Shown here one piece after another: positions 43,835 to 52,963 of a stretch of DNA of 64,000 nucleotides (positions are counted from its first letter, which is position 1; each line of letters starts with the position of its first letter). Source of the stretch: Streptomyces sp. ISL-43 (GTDB lineage: Bacteria; Actinomycetota; Actinomycetes; Streptomycetales; Streptomycetaceae); the NCBI RefSeq assembly GCF_018614195.1, contig NZ_JAGGOT010000064.1:1-64000 (forward strand). Reading direction: 5' to 3'. A program made the translations under genes and the position numbers. The notes under the pieces were generated by a model. It searched no databases. It had not been told where the DNA came from and saw nothing but the letters and a program-made list of their open reading frames with translations.

Positions 43835-45054
43835 CCACCGAGGACCGGTACACGGTCATCTCGGCCGACTGCCACGCGGGCGCCGACCTGCTGGACTACA
43901 AGCCGTACCTGGAGAAGCGCCACCACGCCGACTTCGACGCCTGGGCCGCCACCTACGTGAACCCGTACGAGGACCTCCTCGCGGACACGGCGGACCGCAA
44001 CTGGAACTCGCAGCGCCGGGTGACGGAGCTGGAAGCCGACGGGATCGTCGCGGAAGTCCTCTTCCCGAACACCATCCCGCCGTTCTTCCCCAAGGCCTCC
44101 CTGATGGCGCAGCCCCCGACGGCGGCCGAGTACGAGATGCGCTGGGCCGGGCTCCAGGCCCACAACCGGTGGCTGGCGGACTTCTGCGCGGACGCGCCGG
44201 GCCGCCGCGCGGGCGTGGTCCAGATCCTGCTGAACGACGTGGACGCGGCGGTCAAGGAGATCCGCCGCACCCGGAAGGCGGGTCTGACCGGCGGCATCCT
44301 GCTGCCCGGCGTCCCGCCCGGCTCCACCGTTCCGGAGCTCTACTCGGCCGTCTACGACCCGATCTGGGCGGTCTGCGACGAGCTGGACGTCCCGGTCAAC
44401 CACCACGGCGGCTCGGCCTCGCCGCCGCTGGGCGACGAACCGGCGGCGCGGGCCGTCTTCATGGTGGAGACCACCTGGTTCTCGCACCGGGCCCTGTGGC
44501 ACCTCATCTTCGGCGGGGCCTTCCGCCGCAACCCCGGGCTGAAACTGGTCCTGACGGAGCAGGGCTCCGGCTGGATCCCCGGCGTGGTCGAGATGCTGGA
44601 CTACTACCACGGCCGCCTGGTCGCGGCGTCGGCCACCGCCGAGGCCAAGTTCGGGGCGGGCCTGGCGGAGTCGATGGGCAAGGGCCCCAGCGAGGTCTGG
44701 CGGGACAACTGCTTCGTGGGAGCGAGCTTCATGCGCCCCCACGAGGTCCCGCTGCGGGACCGGATCGGCCTCGACAAGATCATGTGGGGCAGCGACTACC
44801 CCCACGACGAGGGCACCACCCCCTTCTCCCGCGAGGGCCTGCGCATCGCCTACGCGGGCCTGCCGCGCGAGGAGGTCGCCGCCATGGTCGGCGGCAACGC
44901 GGCCCGTGTGTACGGCTTCGACCTCGCCCTCCTCGACGCGGTGGCCGCCAAGCACGGCCCCCTCGTCTCGGAGATCGCGCAGCCCCTGACGGAGGTCCCG
45001 GCGGCCGCCACCAGCCCGGCCTTCGCCCGAGGGGGCTCGGTCCGGGTCTGGTAG
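43831..45054 (+). CDS. Amidohydrolase-2 family enzyme (second of a tandem pair)
   Basis: The 407-residue protein is a paralogue of the upstream amidohydrolase (ISADCHAGADLLDYKPYLE, VPVNHHGGSASPP, IMWGSDYPHDEG). The ATG overlaps the first gene stop (ATGA). Tandem paralogues suggest a heteromer or two consecutive steps. It ends the operon; the next gene lies on the opposite strand with convergent transcription. Confidence 0.9.
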   Translation: MTTEDRYTVISADCHAGADLLDYKPYLEKRHHADFDAWAATYVNPYEDLLADTADRNWNSQRRVTELEADGIVAEVLFPNTIPPFFPKASLMAQPPTAAEYEMRWAGLQAHNRWLADFCADAPGRRAGVVQILLNDVDAAVKEIRRTRKAGLTGGILLPGVPPGSTVPELYSAVYDPIWAVCDELDVPVNHHGGSASPPLGDEPAARAVFMVETTWFSHRALWHLIFGGAFRRNPGLKLVLTEQGSGWIPGVVEMLDYYHGRLVAASATAEAKFGAGLAESMGKGPSEVWRDNCFVGASFMRPHEVPLRDRIGLDKIMWGSDYPHDEGTTPFSREGLRIAYAGLPREEVAAMVGGNAARVYGFDLALLDAVAAKHGPLVSEIAQPLTEVPAAATSPAFARGGSVRVW

Positions 45055-45077
45055 ACGCTGTGGCCCGCCGGAGCGGC

Positions 45078-48000
45078 TCAGTCCTTGCGGACGAGCCGTT
45101 CCGGCGGGATCAGCTCCGTCCCGCTCACGTGGGTGCCCCGGCGCACCTCGATGACGAGCTCGTCCAGGGGTGCGAGCGGCGAGAGGTCCACGGTCCCCAG
45201 GCACTCGCTCAGCACCAACCGGCGCAGCTCCCGGAACTCGCGGAGCGCCTCCAGCGTCCCCTCGAGGGCGCACCGGATCAGCACGAGCCGGCCCAGGCGC
45301 TCGTACGGCAGGAGCGCCGCGGCCGACACCGGCGCGGCATGCCGGATCTGCAGGCCTGCCAGGGCCGTGAGCGGCAGCTCGCGCACCAGCTGCCGGTACT
45401 GGGCGCTCCCGGCGACCGTCAGCGTCCGAACCCCCGGCCACCGCTCGATCCCGTCGAGCGTCATCCGGCGGGCCCCCTGCCACAGGTGCAGCGCGGTCAG
45501 CGACTGGGCCGCCGGGACGTCCCCGATCCGCCGCTGCTCCGGCTCGAAGCCGATGACCAGGGAGCGCAGCCCCGCCGCTCCCGCCAGCGGGGCGAGCGAG
45601 AGCTCGTCCCGCAGGTAGCCGAAGGCGAGGCTGTCGGTCTCCAGCTCGGTCACCACCTCGATCCCGGTGACCTTCGGGCAGTCCAGCACGCCCAGATGCC
45701 GCAGCAGCGGCTGTCCGGCCAGCGGGGACAGATCTTCCAGCCGTGGATTGCGGTGCATGGTCAGCGACTCCAGGTCCCGCCGCAGCGCGATCTCCGGTGG
45801 GACCGGCCCGTCCCAGGTGACGTGCAGCCGGCGGACGTGCGGAAGCCGGTCCAGGGCCCGCAACTGGCCGGCCGTTCGCACGTGCAGGTGGGCCGTGCTC
45901 ATGGGGGCGTCCGCGAGCACCGTGTCCGCGTACACGTCCACGGGAAACCGCCCCCAGGCATCGGACAGTTCGCGGGCGGCCTCGTAGCGGTCGTCCCTCC
46001 GGAAGCCCGCGATCACCTGGAGCGCCCGGTCGCCGCCGACCAGTGCGGCCGTACGGATCGTCGCGGCCGCCTCGCCCTCGATGAGCCCGGCCGGCTCCGG
46101 CAGCAGCTCCAGCACCAGTTCACCCGCCTTGGCCAGTTCCTCGGCCTGGCCCGGGGAGCGCGGGGGCAGCAGGAGCGCCGTTCGGGCCGTCACCTCGCGC
46201 CGGACCTCCGGCTCCAGCTCCGGCGCGTGCTCCAGGCAGGCCGCCGCGAGCAGCACGAGCCGACTGCGGTCGAGCTCGGAGCGATCGGCTCGCGCCAGCA
46301 ACTGCCGGAGCAGATAGGCGCGTTCGTCGGGCCGTGCGTGCCCCACGGCCATCCGGACCACGTTGTCCCAGGTGTACTCGTGCGCGTTGCGCACCAGTAC
46401 GCCGAAATCCCGTGCCTCCACTGCCGCCTTGGCGCCGAGATAGTCCTGGAAGGTCTGGTGGACGAACAGGACCGAGCCCGGTACCGGCTCGCGGAGCAGC
46501 CCGCTGCGGATCAGCAGGTGCCTGAACACCGTTTCCGCGCCGGCCTGAGCCTTGACCTGGGGCATGGAGTCGAGCGATTCGGCGATCATCCCGATCGCCT
46601 CCTCGGCGGACGCCTCCACCTGTCCGTTGCGGATCAGCCAGTAGGCGAGCCGCTGGAGCAGCAGGGTCTGCTCGTCGCGGCTGAGGTAGACGCCCTCGAT
46701 CCCGGAGATGTCCCGTTCGCTGTCGCGGCGTATCAGCAGCATGTCCAGGGCAGTGTCGTAGAGCTCCTTGCGGGCCCGGGGCAGATGCATCCGGCGGTCC
46801 CGGTTCAGTGCGCACAGCAGGGCACACATCAGCGGGTTCGTCGCGAGCCTGCCCAGATCCCGGCGCGATCCCACGGCCTCCAGGAGCGCCTTCTCGTACC
46901 GGTCGAGCAGTTCCCGCTCCGGCCCCGCGCCCTCGCCGTCCGCCTCGGCCCGGGCGGAGGCGTGCCAGTGCGTGATGAAGGCGCCGACGTCGTCGCGGTC
47001 CATCGGCAACAGGGCGAGGGAGGAGAAGCCGTGGGCGGTCAGCCAGTCCTCCGGTACGGCCGAGTGGCGGGTGGTGACCACGAAGCGGGCGGCCGGGTAC
47101 TCGGTGAGCAGGGCCCGCAGCCAGGATTCGGTCCTGTCGCGCAGCCGCGGAGATACCTCGTCCACTCCGTCGACCAGCACCAGCGCCCGCCCGGCGGAGA
47201 GGAGCCCGGTGACCCAGTCCTCCGGAGGCGACAGCGGGACTCCGGTCGCGTTGAGCCAGTCCTGCGGCCGGGGCAGTCCGACGGGGGAGTTGAAGGAGCG
47301 CAGCGGCAGGACGAAGGGCACCAGGCCGTTCCAGTCCCGCAGCTGGGGTCCGAAGCTGCTCCGGGCGGCGTTCAGGGCCAGCCACTTGACGAGGGTGCTC
47401 TTGCCCGAGCCGGCCGGGCCGCGCAGCAGTACCCGCTCCGTCGCGTTCAGGGCCACTTCGGCCTTCACCGACGTCTGCAGGCCGGGTTCTTCGAGGAGCT
47501 CCCCGCCGCTGACCGCGAGGCTGATGTAGGCGAGGTCCAGTGACCAGTCCTGGCGGGCCTGGCTGAGGGTCAGGCCGTACAGCTGGACCCGCCCCTGGGT
47601 TTTGGCCACGTGGTGCGCGTACCGCTCCTCGAAGGCCGCGGCCCCGCCGGTCCCGGCGCCTCCGCCCGGCGGATCCTGAGGCCCGCCTCCGCCCGGCGGA
47701 TCCTGAGGCCCGCCTCCGCCCGGCGGATCCTGAGGCCCGCCTCCGCCCGGCGGATCCTGAGACCCGCCCCCGCCCGGCGGATCCTGAGACCCGCCTCCGC
47801 CCGGCGGATCCTGAGACCCGCCCCCTGCCTCGCCCGTCGTGTCCCGCGCCGGCCCGGCCGGCGACCCGGGCGGCCCCGCCACGGCGTGCGCGCGGCACAG
47901 CGCGAGCAGTTCCCGGTAGGCGCCCTCTGCCGCCGGGCTCAGGGCCGCGCCCGGCGGGGGCGCCGGGTCGGCCGCCGCGCCCGCCCGGGCGGGGTCCGCC

Positions 48001-48281
48001 GCGAAGAGGGCCCGGGCCTCCTTCGCTCCCAGCGCGGCGAACGCCTCGCCGACCGCGGCCACCGCCGCCCGCCGGTCGGACTCCGGGAGCCCGGCGCCCG
48101 CCCCGGCCAGCAGGGCCGCCTGCTCGCGCGCGAGCTGCCGTACGCCCGGGTCGCCCGGCTTCGGCGGCCTGAGCCGGCGAGCCCCCGGCCGGGACCTCGC
48201 CAGTGCCAGCGCCACCGCGTCCGCCGCCCGTAAGACGATCGTCTCGAAACCCGCCTCGAAACCCGCCTCGAAGTCCGCCAT
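45078..48281 (-). CDS. NACHT ATPase with leucine-rich C-terminus (NLR-like, candidate defence)
   Basis: The 1067-residue protein has an N-terminal helical region (about 1-140, resembling the NNH1-type module), a Gly/Pro-rich repeat linker (153-208), and a NACHT ATPase: Walker A GPAGSGKST at about 288-296, Walker B ALVLVDGVDEV at about 365-375, then a winged-helix segment with FVHQTFQDYLGAKAAV. The C-terminal region (about 730-1060) has leucine-rich repeat-like units. This order is that of bacterial NACHT/NLR proteins, several of which stop phage infection. The ATG at 48281 has AGGGGAGG 8 bp upstream; an ATG at 48287 is an alternative. Trigger and effector are unknown. Confidence 0.88.
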   Translation of the reverse strand: MADFEAGFEAGFETIVLRAADAVALALARSRPGARRLRPPKPGDPGVRQLAREQAALLAGAGAGLPESDRRAAVAAVGEAFAALGAKEARALFAADPARAGAAADPAPPPGAALSPAAEGAYRELLALCRAHAVAGPPGSPAGPARDTTGEAGGGSQDPPGGGGSQDPPGGGGSQDPPGGGGPQDPPGGGGPQDPPGGGGPQDPPGGGAGTGGAAAFEERYAHHVAKTQGRVQLYGLTLSQARQDWSLDLAYISLAVSGGELLEEPGLQTSVKAEVALNATERVLLRGPAGSGKSTLVKWLALNAARSSFGPQLRDWNGLVPFVLPLRSFNSPVGLPRPQDWLNATGVPLSPPEDWVTGLLSAGRALVLVDGVDEVSPRLRDRTESWLRALLTEYPAARFVVTTRHSAVPEDWLTAHGFSSLALLPMDRDDVGAFITHWHASARAEADGEGAGPERELLDRYEKALLEAVGSRRDLGRLATNPLMCALLCALNRDRRMHLPRARKELYDTALDMLLIRRDSERDISGIEGVYLSRDEQTLLLQRLAYWLIRNGQVEASAEEAIGMIAESLDSMPQVKAQAGAETVFRHLLIRSGLLREPVPGSVLFVHQTFQDYLGAKAAVEARDFGVLVRNAHEYTWDNVVRMAVGHARPDERAYLLRQLLARADRSELDRSRLVLLAAACLEHAPELEPEVRREVTARTALLLPPRSPGQAEELAKAGELVLELLPEPAGLIEGEAAATIRTAALVGGDRALQVIAGFRRDDRYEAARELSDAWGRFPVDVYADTVLADAPMSTAHLHVRTAGQLRALDRLPHVRRLHVTWDGPVPPEIALRRDLESLTMHRNPRLEDLSPLAGQPLLRHLGVLDCPKVTGIEVVTELETDSLAFGYLRDELSLAPLAGAAGLRSLVIGFEPEQRRIGDVPAAQSLTALHLWQGARRMTLDGIERWPGVRTLTVAGSAQYRQLVRELPLTALAGLQIRHAAPVSAAALLPYERLGRLVLIRCALEGTLEALREFRELRRLVLSECLGTVDLSPLAPLDELVIEVRRGTHVSGTELIPPERLVRKD
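47659..47822. repeat. Six in-frame 27-bp repeats in the NACHT gene
   Basis: Each unit contains GGATCCTGA (at 47671, then every 27 bp to 47806) and codes for nine residues GGGSQDPPG or GGGPQDPPG. The two halves of the array differ in the Ser/Pro codon, so copy number could have changed recently by slippage. All copies stay in frame. Confidence 0.92.
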
Positions 48282-48408
48282 CCCCATGCCCTCCCCTTGG
48301 CCTGGACACCCTCGTCCGAAGCATCTCGTGAACCGTCGGTAACACCGATGGATACCGATCGGTAACAACCCCTAGCCGAGCCCCGGAACCCGCCTCTATG
48401 GTGCGGAC

Positions 48409-49299
48409 ATGCCGAACCTGCCCGATGTCGTGCTGTGGTCCATACCCGCCTTCGTACTGCTCACCGTCATCGAGATCGTGAGCTACCGCATCCATCCCGA
48501 CGAGGACGCCGCCGGGTACGAGACCAAGGACGCCGTCACCAGCCTCGGCATGGGGATCGGCAGCCTCGTCTTCGACTTCCTCTGGAAGATCCCGATCGTC
48601 GCGATCTACACCGCGGTCTACGAGCTCACCCCGCTCCGCGTCCCCGTCCTGTGGTGGACCGTCCTGCTGATGCTGCTCGCCCAGGACTTCCTCTACTACT
48701 GGCAGCACCGCGGCCACCACGTCATCCGCATCCTGTGGGCCTGCCACGTGGTCCACCACAGCAGCCGCAAGTTCAACCTCACCACCGCCCTGCGCCAGCC
48801 CTGGACCAGCGCCACCTCCTGGCCCTTCTACCTGCCGATGATCGCGCTGGGCGTGCACCCGGCCGCCATCGCGTTCTGCTACTCCGTCAACCTCGTCTAC
48901 CAGTTCTGGATCCACACCGAGCGCATCGACAAGCTGCCCCGCCCCGTGGAGTTCGTCTTCAACTCGCCCTCCCACCACCGCGTCCACCACGCCTCCCAGG
49001 GCGGCTACCTGGACCGCAACTTCGGCGGGATCCTGATCGTCTGGGACCGGATGTTCGGGTCCTGGGTGGGGGAGACCGACAAGCCGGTCTTCGGCCTCAC
49101 CAAGAACATCGGCACCTACAACCCGCTGCGCGTCGCCACCCACGAGTACGCCTCCATCGCCCGGGACGTGCGAAAGGCCGCCACCTGGCGCGAGCGTGCC
49201 GGACGCGTCTTCCGCGGCCCCGGCTGGCAGCCCGCGCCGGCCGCCGAGGGCGCCCCGGTCACGCAGGCCGGGGCACCCGCCCCGGAGCACGCCGCGTGA
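48409..49299 (+). CDS. Sterol-desaturase / fatty acid hydroxylase family protein
   Basis: The 296-residue membrane protein has the histidine boxes HRGHH (100-104), HVVHH (113-117) and HRVHH, the di-iron motifs of the fatty acid hydroxylase superfamily. Several hydrophobic helices flank them. It would hydroxylate or desaturate a lipid. It lies divergently from the NACHT gene (127 bp between starts) and overlaps the lysoplasmalogenase start, forming a two-gene operon. Confidence 0.9.
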   Translation: MPNLPDVVLWSIPAFVLLTVIEIVSYRIHPDEDAAGYETKDAVTSLGMGIGSLVFDFLWKIPIVAIYTAVYELTPLRVPVLWWTVLLMLLAQDFLYYWQHRGHHVIRILWACHVVHHSSRKFNLTTALRQPWTSATSWPFYLPMIALGVHPAAIAFCYSVNLVYQFWIHTERIDKLPRPVEFVFNSPSHHRVHHASQGGYLDRNFGGILIVWDRMFGSWVGETDKPVFGLTKNIGTYNPLRVATHEYASIARDVRKAATWRERAGRVFRGPGWQPAPAAEGAPVTQAGAPAPEHAA

Positions 49300-50039
49300 G
49301 CGCCGCCGGATCCACCGGGCACGCGGAGCGCGCCGAGCGCCCGCAGTCCCGTACGCCGTCCTGGGCGCGCCCCACCGCACCCGCCGGGGCCGGCGGCGCC
49401 GGCCGGCTGCTGCTCGCCGCCTTCGCCCTCGCCGCCGCCCTCGACCTCGGCTCGCTGCTCGCCGACTGGCACACGGGGCACGTCCTCGCCAAGCCGCTGC
49501 TCATGCCCCTGCTCGTCGGCTACGTGATCACCCGCCGGGCCCCCCGGCTGCTCGTGGCCGCCCTGCTGTTCGGCTGGGGCGGGGACCTGGCCCTGCTCTT
49601 CGACGCCGATCCCGCCTTCCTGATCGGCATGGGCTCCTTCGCCGCCGGGCACGTCTGCTACCTCGTGCTCTTCGGCCGCCGTCGCACGGGTCCGGCGCTC
49701 GGGGCCGCGTACGCCGCCGCGCTGCTGTCCACCGTCACGCTGCTCTGGAGCGACCTGCCCGAGGAGCTGCGGATCCCCGTCGCCGGCTACAGCCTGCTGC
49801 TCACCGCCATGGCGTACCGCTCCAGTGCCCTCGGGTGGAGGGCCGGGCTCGGCGGGGCGCTGTTCCTGCTCTCCGACACGCTCATCGCCACCGGAGTCGC
49901 CGAATGGCCGCAGCTGCCCCGCCCGGACTTCTGGATCATGGCCACCTACCTGGCGGCCCAGTACCTGCTGGCCACGGGAGCACTGGCTCCGGCGCAGGCG
50001 TACGGTAAGGAGGCCATACAAGGCTCAACCATTCCCTAG
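49296..50039 (+). CDS. YhhN-family lysoplasmalogenase
   Basis: The 247-residue protein has about eight hydrophobic segments with AKPLLMPLLVGYV, FGWGGDLALLF, GMGSFAAGHVCYL and LFLLSDTLIA, the YhhN/TMEM86 pattern. It hydrolyses the vinyl ether bond of lysoplasmalogen in the family. GTG start overlaps the upstream stop (GTGA). With the desaturase-like gene it suggests ether-lipid or hydroxylated lipid metabolism. Confidence 0.88.
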   Translation: MSAAGSTGHAERAERPQSRTPSWARPTAPAGAGGAGRLLLAAFALAAALDLGSLLADWHTGHVLAKPLLMPLLVGYVITRRAPRLLVAALLFGWGGDLALLFDADPAFLIGMGSFAAGHVCYLVLFGRRRTGPALGAAYAAALLSTVTLLWSDLPEELRIPVAGYSLLLTAMAYRSSALGWRAGLGGALFLLSDTLIATGVAEWPQLPRPDFWIMATYLAAQYLLATGALAPAQAYGKEAIQGSTIP

Positions 50040-50057
50040 CCGGAGGACTGCACCACC

Positions 50058-51101
50058 ATGCGCGCCACCGTCATCCACGCCCCGCACGACATCCGCGTGG
50101 AGGAGGTGCCCGACGCTGCGATCCAGCGCCCCGAGGACGCCGTCGTCCGCGTCCTGCGTGCCTGCATCTGCGGCAGCGACCTCTGGGCCTACCGCGGCGA
50201 GGCGGCCCGCCAGCCCGGCCAGCGGATCGGCCACGAGTTCCTCGGCGTCGTCGAGGAGACCGGCTCCGCCGTGTCCGGCCTGCGCGCCGGCGACCTCGTC
50301 GTCGCCCCCTTCATGTGGTCCGACGGCACCTGCGACTACTGCGCCGAAGGCCTGTACACCTCCTGCCCGCACGGCGGCTTCTGGGGCTCCGTCGGCCACG
50401 ACGGCGGCCAGGGCGAGGCCGTCCGCGTCCCGCACGCCGACGGCACCCTGGTGAAGCTGCCCGCCGACGCCGCCTCCGACGACCACCTGCTGACCGCGCT
50501 GCTCGCGCTGTCCGACGTCATGGGCACCGGCCACCACGCCGCGCTGGGCGCGGGCGTGCGCAAGGGCTCCACGGTCGCCGTCGTCGGCGACGGCGCGGTC
50601 GGCCTGTGCGGCGTCCTCGCCGCCAAGCGCCTCGGCGCCGAGCGGATCATCGCACTGGGCCGCCACACCGCCCGTACGGACATCGCGAAGCTCTTCGGAG
50701 CCACCGACGTCGTCGCCGAGCGCGGCGAGGCGGCCGAGGCGGCCGTCCGCGAGCTCACCGGCGGCCAGGGCGCGCACGGCGTCATCGAGGCGGTCGGCAC
50801 GGAGCAGTCCATGCGCACCGCCGTGAACATCGTCCGCGACGGCGGGGCCGTCGGCTACGTCGGCGTCCCGCACGGCAGCGGCACCGGCCTCGACCTGGGC
50901 GTCATGTTCGACCGCAACATCACCCTGCGCGGCGGCGTCGCGCCGGTCCGCGCGTACATCCCGGAGCTGCTGGCGGACGTGCTCAGCGGTGCGATCGACC
51001 CGGCGCCCGTCTTCGACCGGGCCATCTCCCTCGACGAGGTCCCGGACGGCTACCGCGCGATGGACGACCGCAGCGCGCTCAAGGTGATGATCACGCCCTG
51101 A
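50058..51101 (+). CDS. Zinc-dependent alcohol dehydrogenase
   Basis: The 347-residue medium-chain dehydrogenase has the catalytic zinc ligands C in ACICGSDLWAYRG and H/E in GHEFLGVV, and the Rossmann motif GDGAVGLCG. In the structural-zinc lobe only three of the usual four cysteines appear (DGTCDYCAEGLYTSC, first Cys replaced by Asp). It follows the lysoplasmalogenase gene after 18 bp with GGAGG as ribosome-binding site. Substrate unknown. Confidence 0.9.
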   Translation: MRATVIHAPHDIRVEEVPDAAIQRPEDAVVRVLRACICGSDLWAYRGEAARQPGQRIGHEFLGVVEETGSAVSGLRAGDLVVAPFMWSDGTCDYCAEGLYTSCPHGGFWGSVGHDGGQGEAVRVPHADGTLVKLPADAASDDHLLTALLALSDVMGTGHHAALGAGVRKGSTVAVVGDGAVGLCGVLAAKRLGAERIIALGRHTARTDIAKLFGATDVVAERGEAAEAAVRELTGGQGAHGVIEAVGTEQSMRTAVNIVRDGGAVGYVGVPHGSGTGLDLGVMFDRNITLRGGVAPVRAYIPELLADVLSGAIDPAPVFDRAISLDEVPDGYRAMDDRSALKVMITP

Positions 51102-51115
51102 TCCCCAGCGCGAAA

Positions 51116-51145
51116 GGGCCGGGCGGGGTGATCCCCGCCCGGCCC
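51116..51145. terminator. Bidirectional terminator between alcohol dehydrogenase and protease
   Basis: GGGCCGGGCGGGG and CCCCGCCCGGCCC form a perfect 13-bp stem with a 4-nt loop between the convergent genes. CTTCGTTCCC follows on the plus side. Confidence 0.75.
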
Positions 51146-51159
51146 CTTCGTTCCCTCTG

Positions 51160-52707
51160 CTACTCGACGGCCTTCAGCGCGTCGACCACGCCGTAGCCGT
51201 AGTAGCCGGTCTGGCCCCACTTGCTGTTGCAGGTGGTGGCGTCGACCAGCGCGCCCGTGGCGTCGTAGACCTTCTCGGGGCAGGCCGCCTTCGTGGCCTG
51301 GCCCTTGAGCATCGCCTGGAGCTGCGACGGGCTCGCCCACGGGTGGCGGCTCTTGAGGAGCGCCGCGACGCCGGCCACGTGCGGGCCGGCCATCGAGGTG
51401 CCCTGCTTGTAGCCGTAGCCGCCGCCCGGGAGGGTGGACAGCACGCGGCCGTTGGCGTCCGGGGTGGCGGGGACCTGCCACTTGTCGCCGCCGGGGGCCG
51501 CGACGTCGACGACACCCAGCCCGTAGCTGGAGTAGTACGACTTGAAGCCCTGGTCGCCGGTCGCGCTCACCGTGACCACGCCCGGCAGCTGGGTGGGCAG
51601 GTCCAGGCAGACCTTGGGGTCGATGGTGCGCGGCACCGGGGTGGTGTCGTTCGGGCTGGTGTCGTCCACGATCGCGCTGGACGCGAGGTCGTGGTTCGAG
51701 TTGCCGGCCGAGGCCACGCTGAGCACGCCCTTGCGCTCGGCGTACTTCGTCGCCCGGGCGAGGGCCTCCACCAGCGCCTTCTGGTCGTCGTCCGACTTGC
51801 AGTTGTAGAGCCATGGGTCGACGTAGTAGCTGTTGTTGGTCACCTCGATCCCCTTCTCGGCGGCGAACATGAAGCCGCAGACGACCGCTTCGGTGTAGAA
51901 GAGGCTGGTCGCGGGCTCGCTCACCTTGATCGCGGCGACCTGGACGCCGGGCGCCACACCGCTGATGCCGAGGCCGTTGCGCGCGGCCGCGATGGTGCCC
52001 GCCACGTGGGTGCCGTGGTCGCTGCCGTCCGCGTACGGACGCCAGGCGCCCTCGGTGGTGTCGGCGACGCCGCCGACGCAGTTCGCGGACTGGCCCTTGG
52101 AGAAGTTCGGGGCGAGATCCGGGTGGGTGTCGTCGACACCCGTGTCGATGACGCCCACCGTGACGTTCCGGCTGCCATCGTTGATCTTGTGAGCCTGATC
52201 GGCCTTGATCGCCCGCAGGTCCCACTGGTTGGACTCCAGGGGCTCCTGCCCCGGCTCGGCCTGCGCCGCCGCCTTGGCGGCGTCCGCGTCGCTCAGCCGC
52301 TGCGTCGTGCCCTCCTCGGTGGTCTGCACCACCGACAGGGGAGCCGTACGGGTGGCGCCGACCGACACGAACAGGCTTCGCTGCCCACGGAGCTGCTTGG
52401 CGAACTCCGGGTTCTGGGAGTGTGCGACCACCACTCCTATCTGCTCATATGCGATCACCACCGTGCCACCGGCTCGCTCGATGGCCTTCCTCGCTTGCTT
52501 CACCGTGCCGTACGCGGTCAGGTTCGCGACGTACGACAGCTTGGGGCCGGAGGTGTCGGGCTTGGCGGCGGCCACCGTTTCGGCCCCGCTGCCGAGGGGT
52601 GCGGCACTGGCCGTCACCGCCGGCAGGAAGGCGAGCGAGGCGGTGAGTGCCAGTCCGACCGGAAGGGCGAGGGTGCGCCGCCGGTGACCGGTTCCCAGAT
52701 GAGCCAT
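51160..52707 (-). CDS. Secreted S8-family subtilisin-like protease
   Basis: The 515-residue protein has a signal peptide (basic start, hydrophobic core near 13-30, cleavage around TASAAP), a propeptide-like region (about 50-150) and a subtilisin catalytic domain with D188 (GVIDTGVDDTHP), H231 (DHGTHVAGT) and S438 (GTSMAGPHVAG). Four extra cysteines suggest disulfides. It is probably an extracellular protease for nutrient use or development. Confidence 0.93.
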   Translation of the reverse strand: MAHLGTGHRRRTLALPVGLALTASLAFLPAVTASAAPLGSGAETVAAAKPDTSGPKLSYVANLTAYGTVKQARKAIERAGGTVVIAYEQIGVVVAHSQNPEFAKQLRGQRSLFVSVGATRTAPLSVVQTTEEGTTQRLSDADAAKAAAQAEPGQEPLESNQWDLRAIKADQAHKINDGSRNVTVGVIDTGVDDTHPDLAPNFSKGQSANCVGGVADTTEGAWRPYADGSDHGTHVAGTIAAARNGLGISGVAPGVQVAAIKVSEPATSLFYTEAVVCGFMFAAEKGIEVTNNSYYVDPWLYNCKSDDDQKALVEALARATKYAERKGVLSVASAGNSNHDLASSAIVDDTSPNDTTPVPRTIDPKVCLDLPTQLPGVVTVSATGDQGFKSYYSSYGLGVVDVAAPGGDKWQVPATPDANGRVLSTLPGGGYGYKQGTSMAGPHVAGVAALLKSRHPWASPSQLQAMLKGQATKAACPEKVYDATGALVDATTCNSKWGQTGYYGYGVVDALKAVE

Positions 52708-52963
52708 GGGTTCTCCACATCATCATGAAAAAGCCGCGCGGGCGCGGTCGCGCCCGACGGGTTCATGTCACGTGAACCTAGTGCCGCCGTTCGGCTTTGC
52801 GCCATCAGTTCGAGAAATCAGTTCCCAGAGAAACCGCGGGTGTTGAACCGTCCCGACGCACCGGCCGTGCCGTTGACAGGGGGGATCAGCGCCACCGTCC
52901 CCCTGCACGGAGGTTGTTTTGTCCGTCGTCCCCACCGCACCCGCGTCACAAGGAGAGTCCCCC

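Noticed and set aside
47659..47822. CRISPR-like array
   Set aside because: The repeats are perfectly adjacent without spacers and lie in frame inside a gene, so they are a coding tandem repeat.
46120..49380. 1086-codon minus-strand frame over the NACHT gene
   Set aside because: It is out of frame with the NACHT protein and lacks its ATPase motifs; the NACHT frame carries Walker A and B.
52873..52901. Promoter TTGACA before the DUF485 gene
   Set aside because: A perfect -35 TTGACA at 52873 has no acceptable -10 at 16-18 bp, so it is not listed as a supported promoter.
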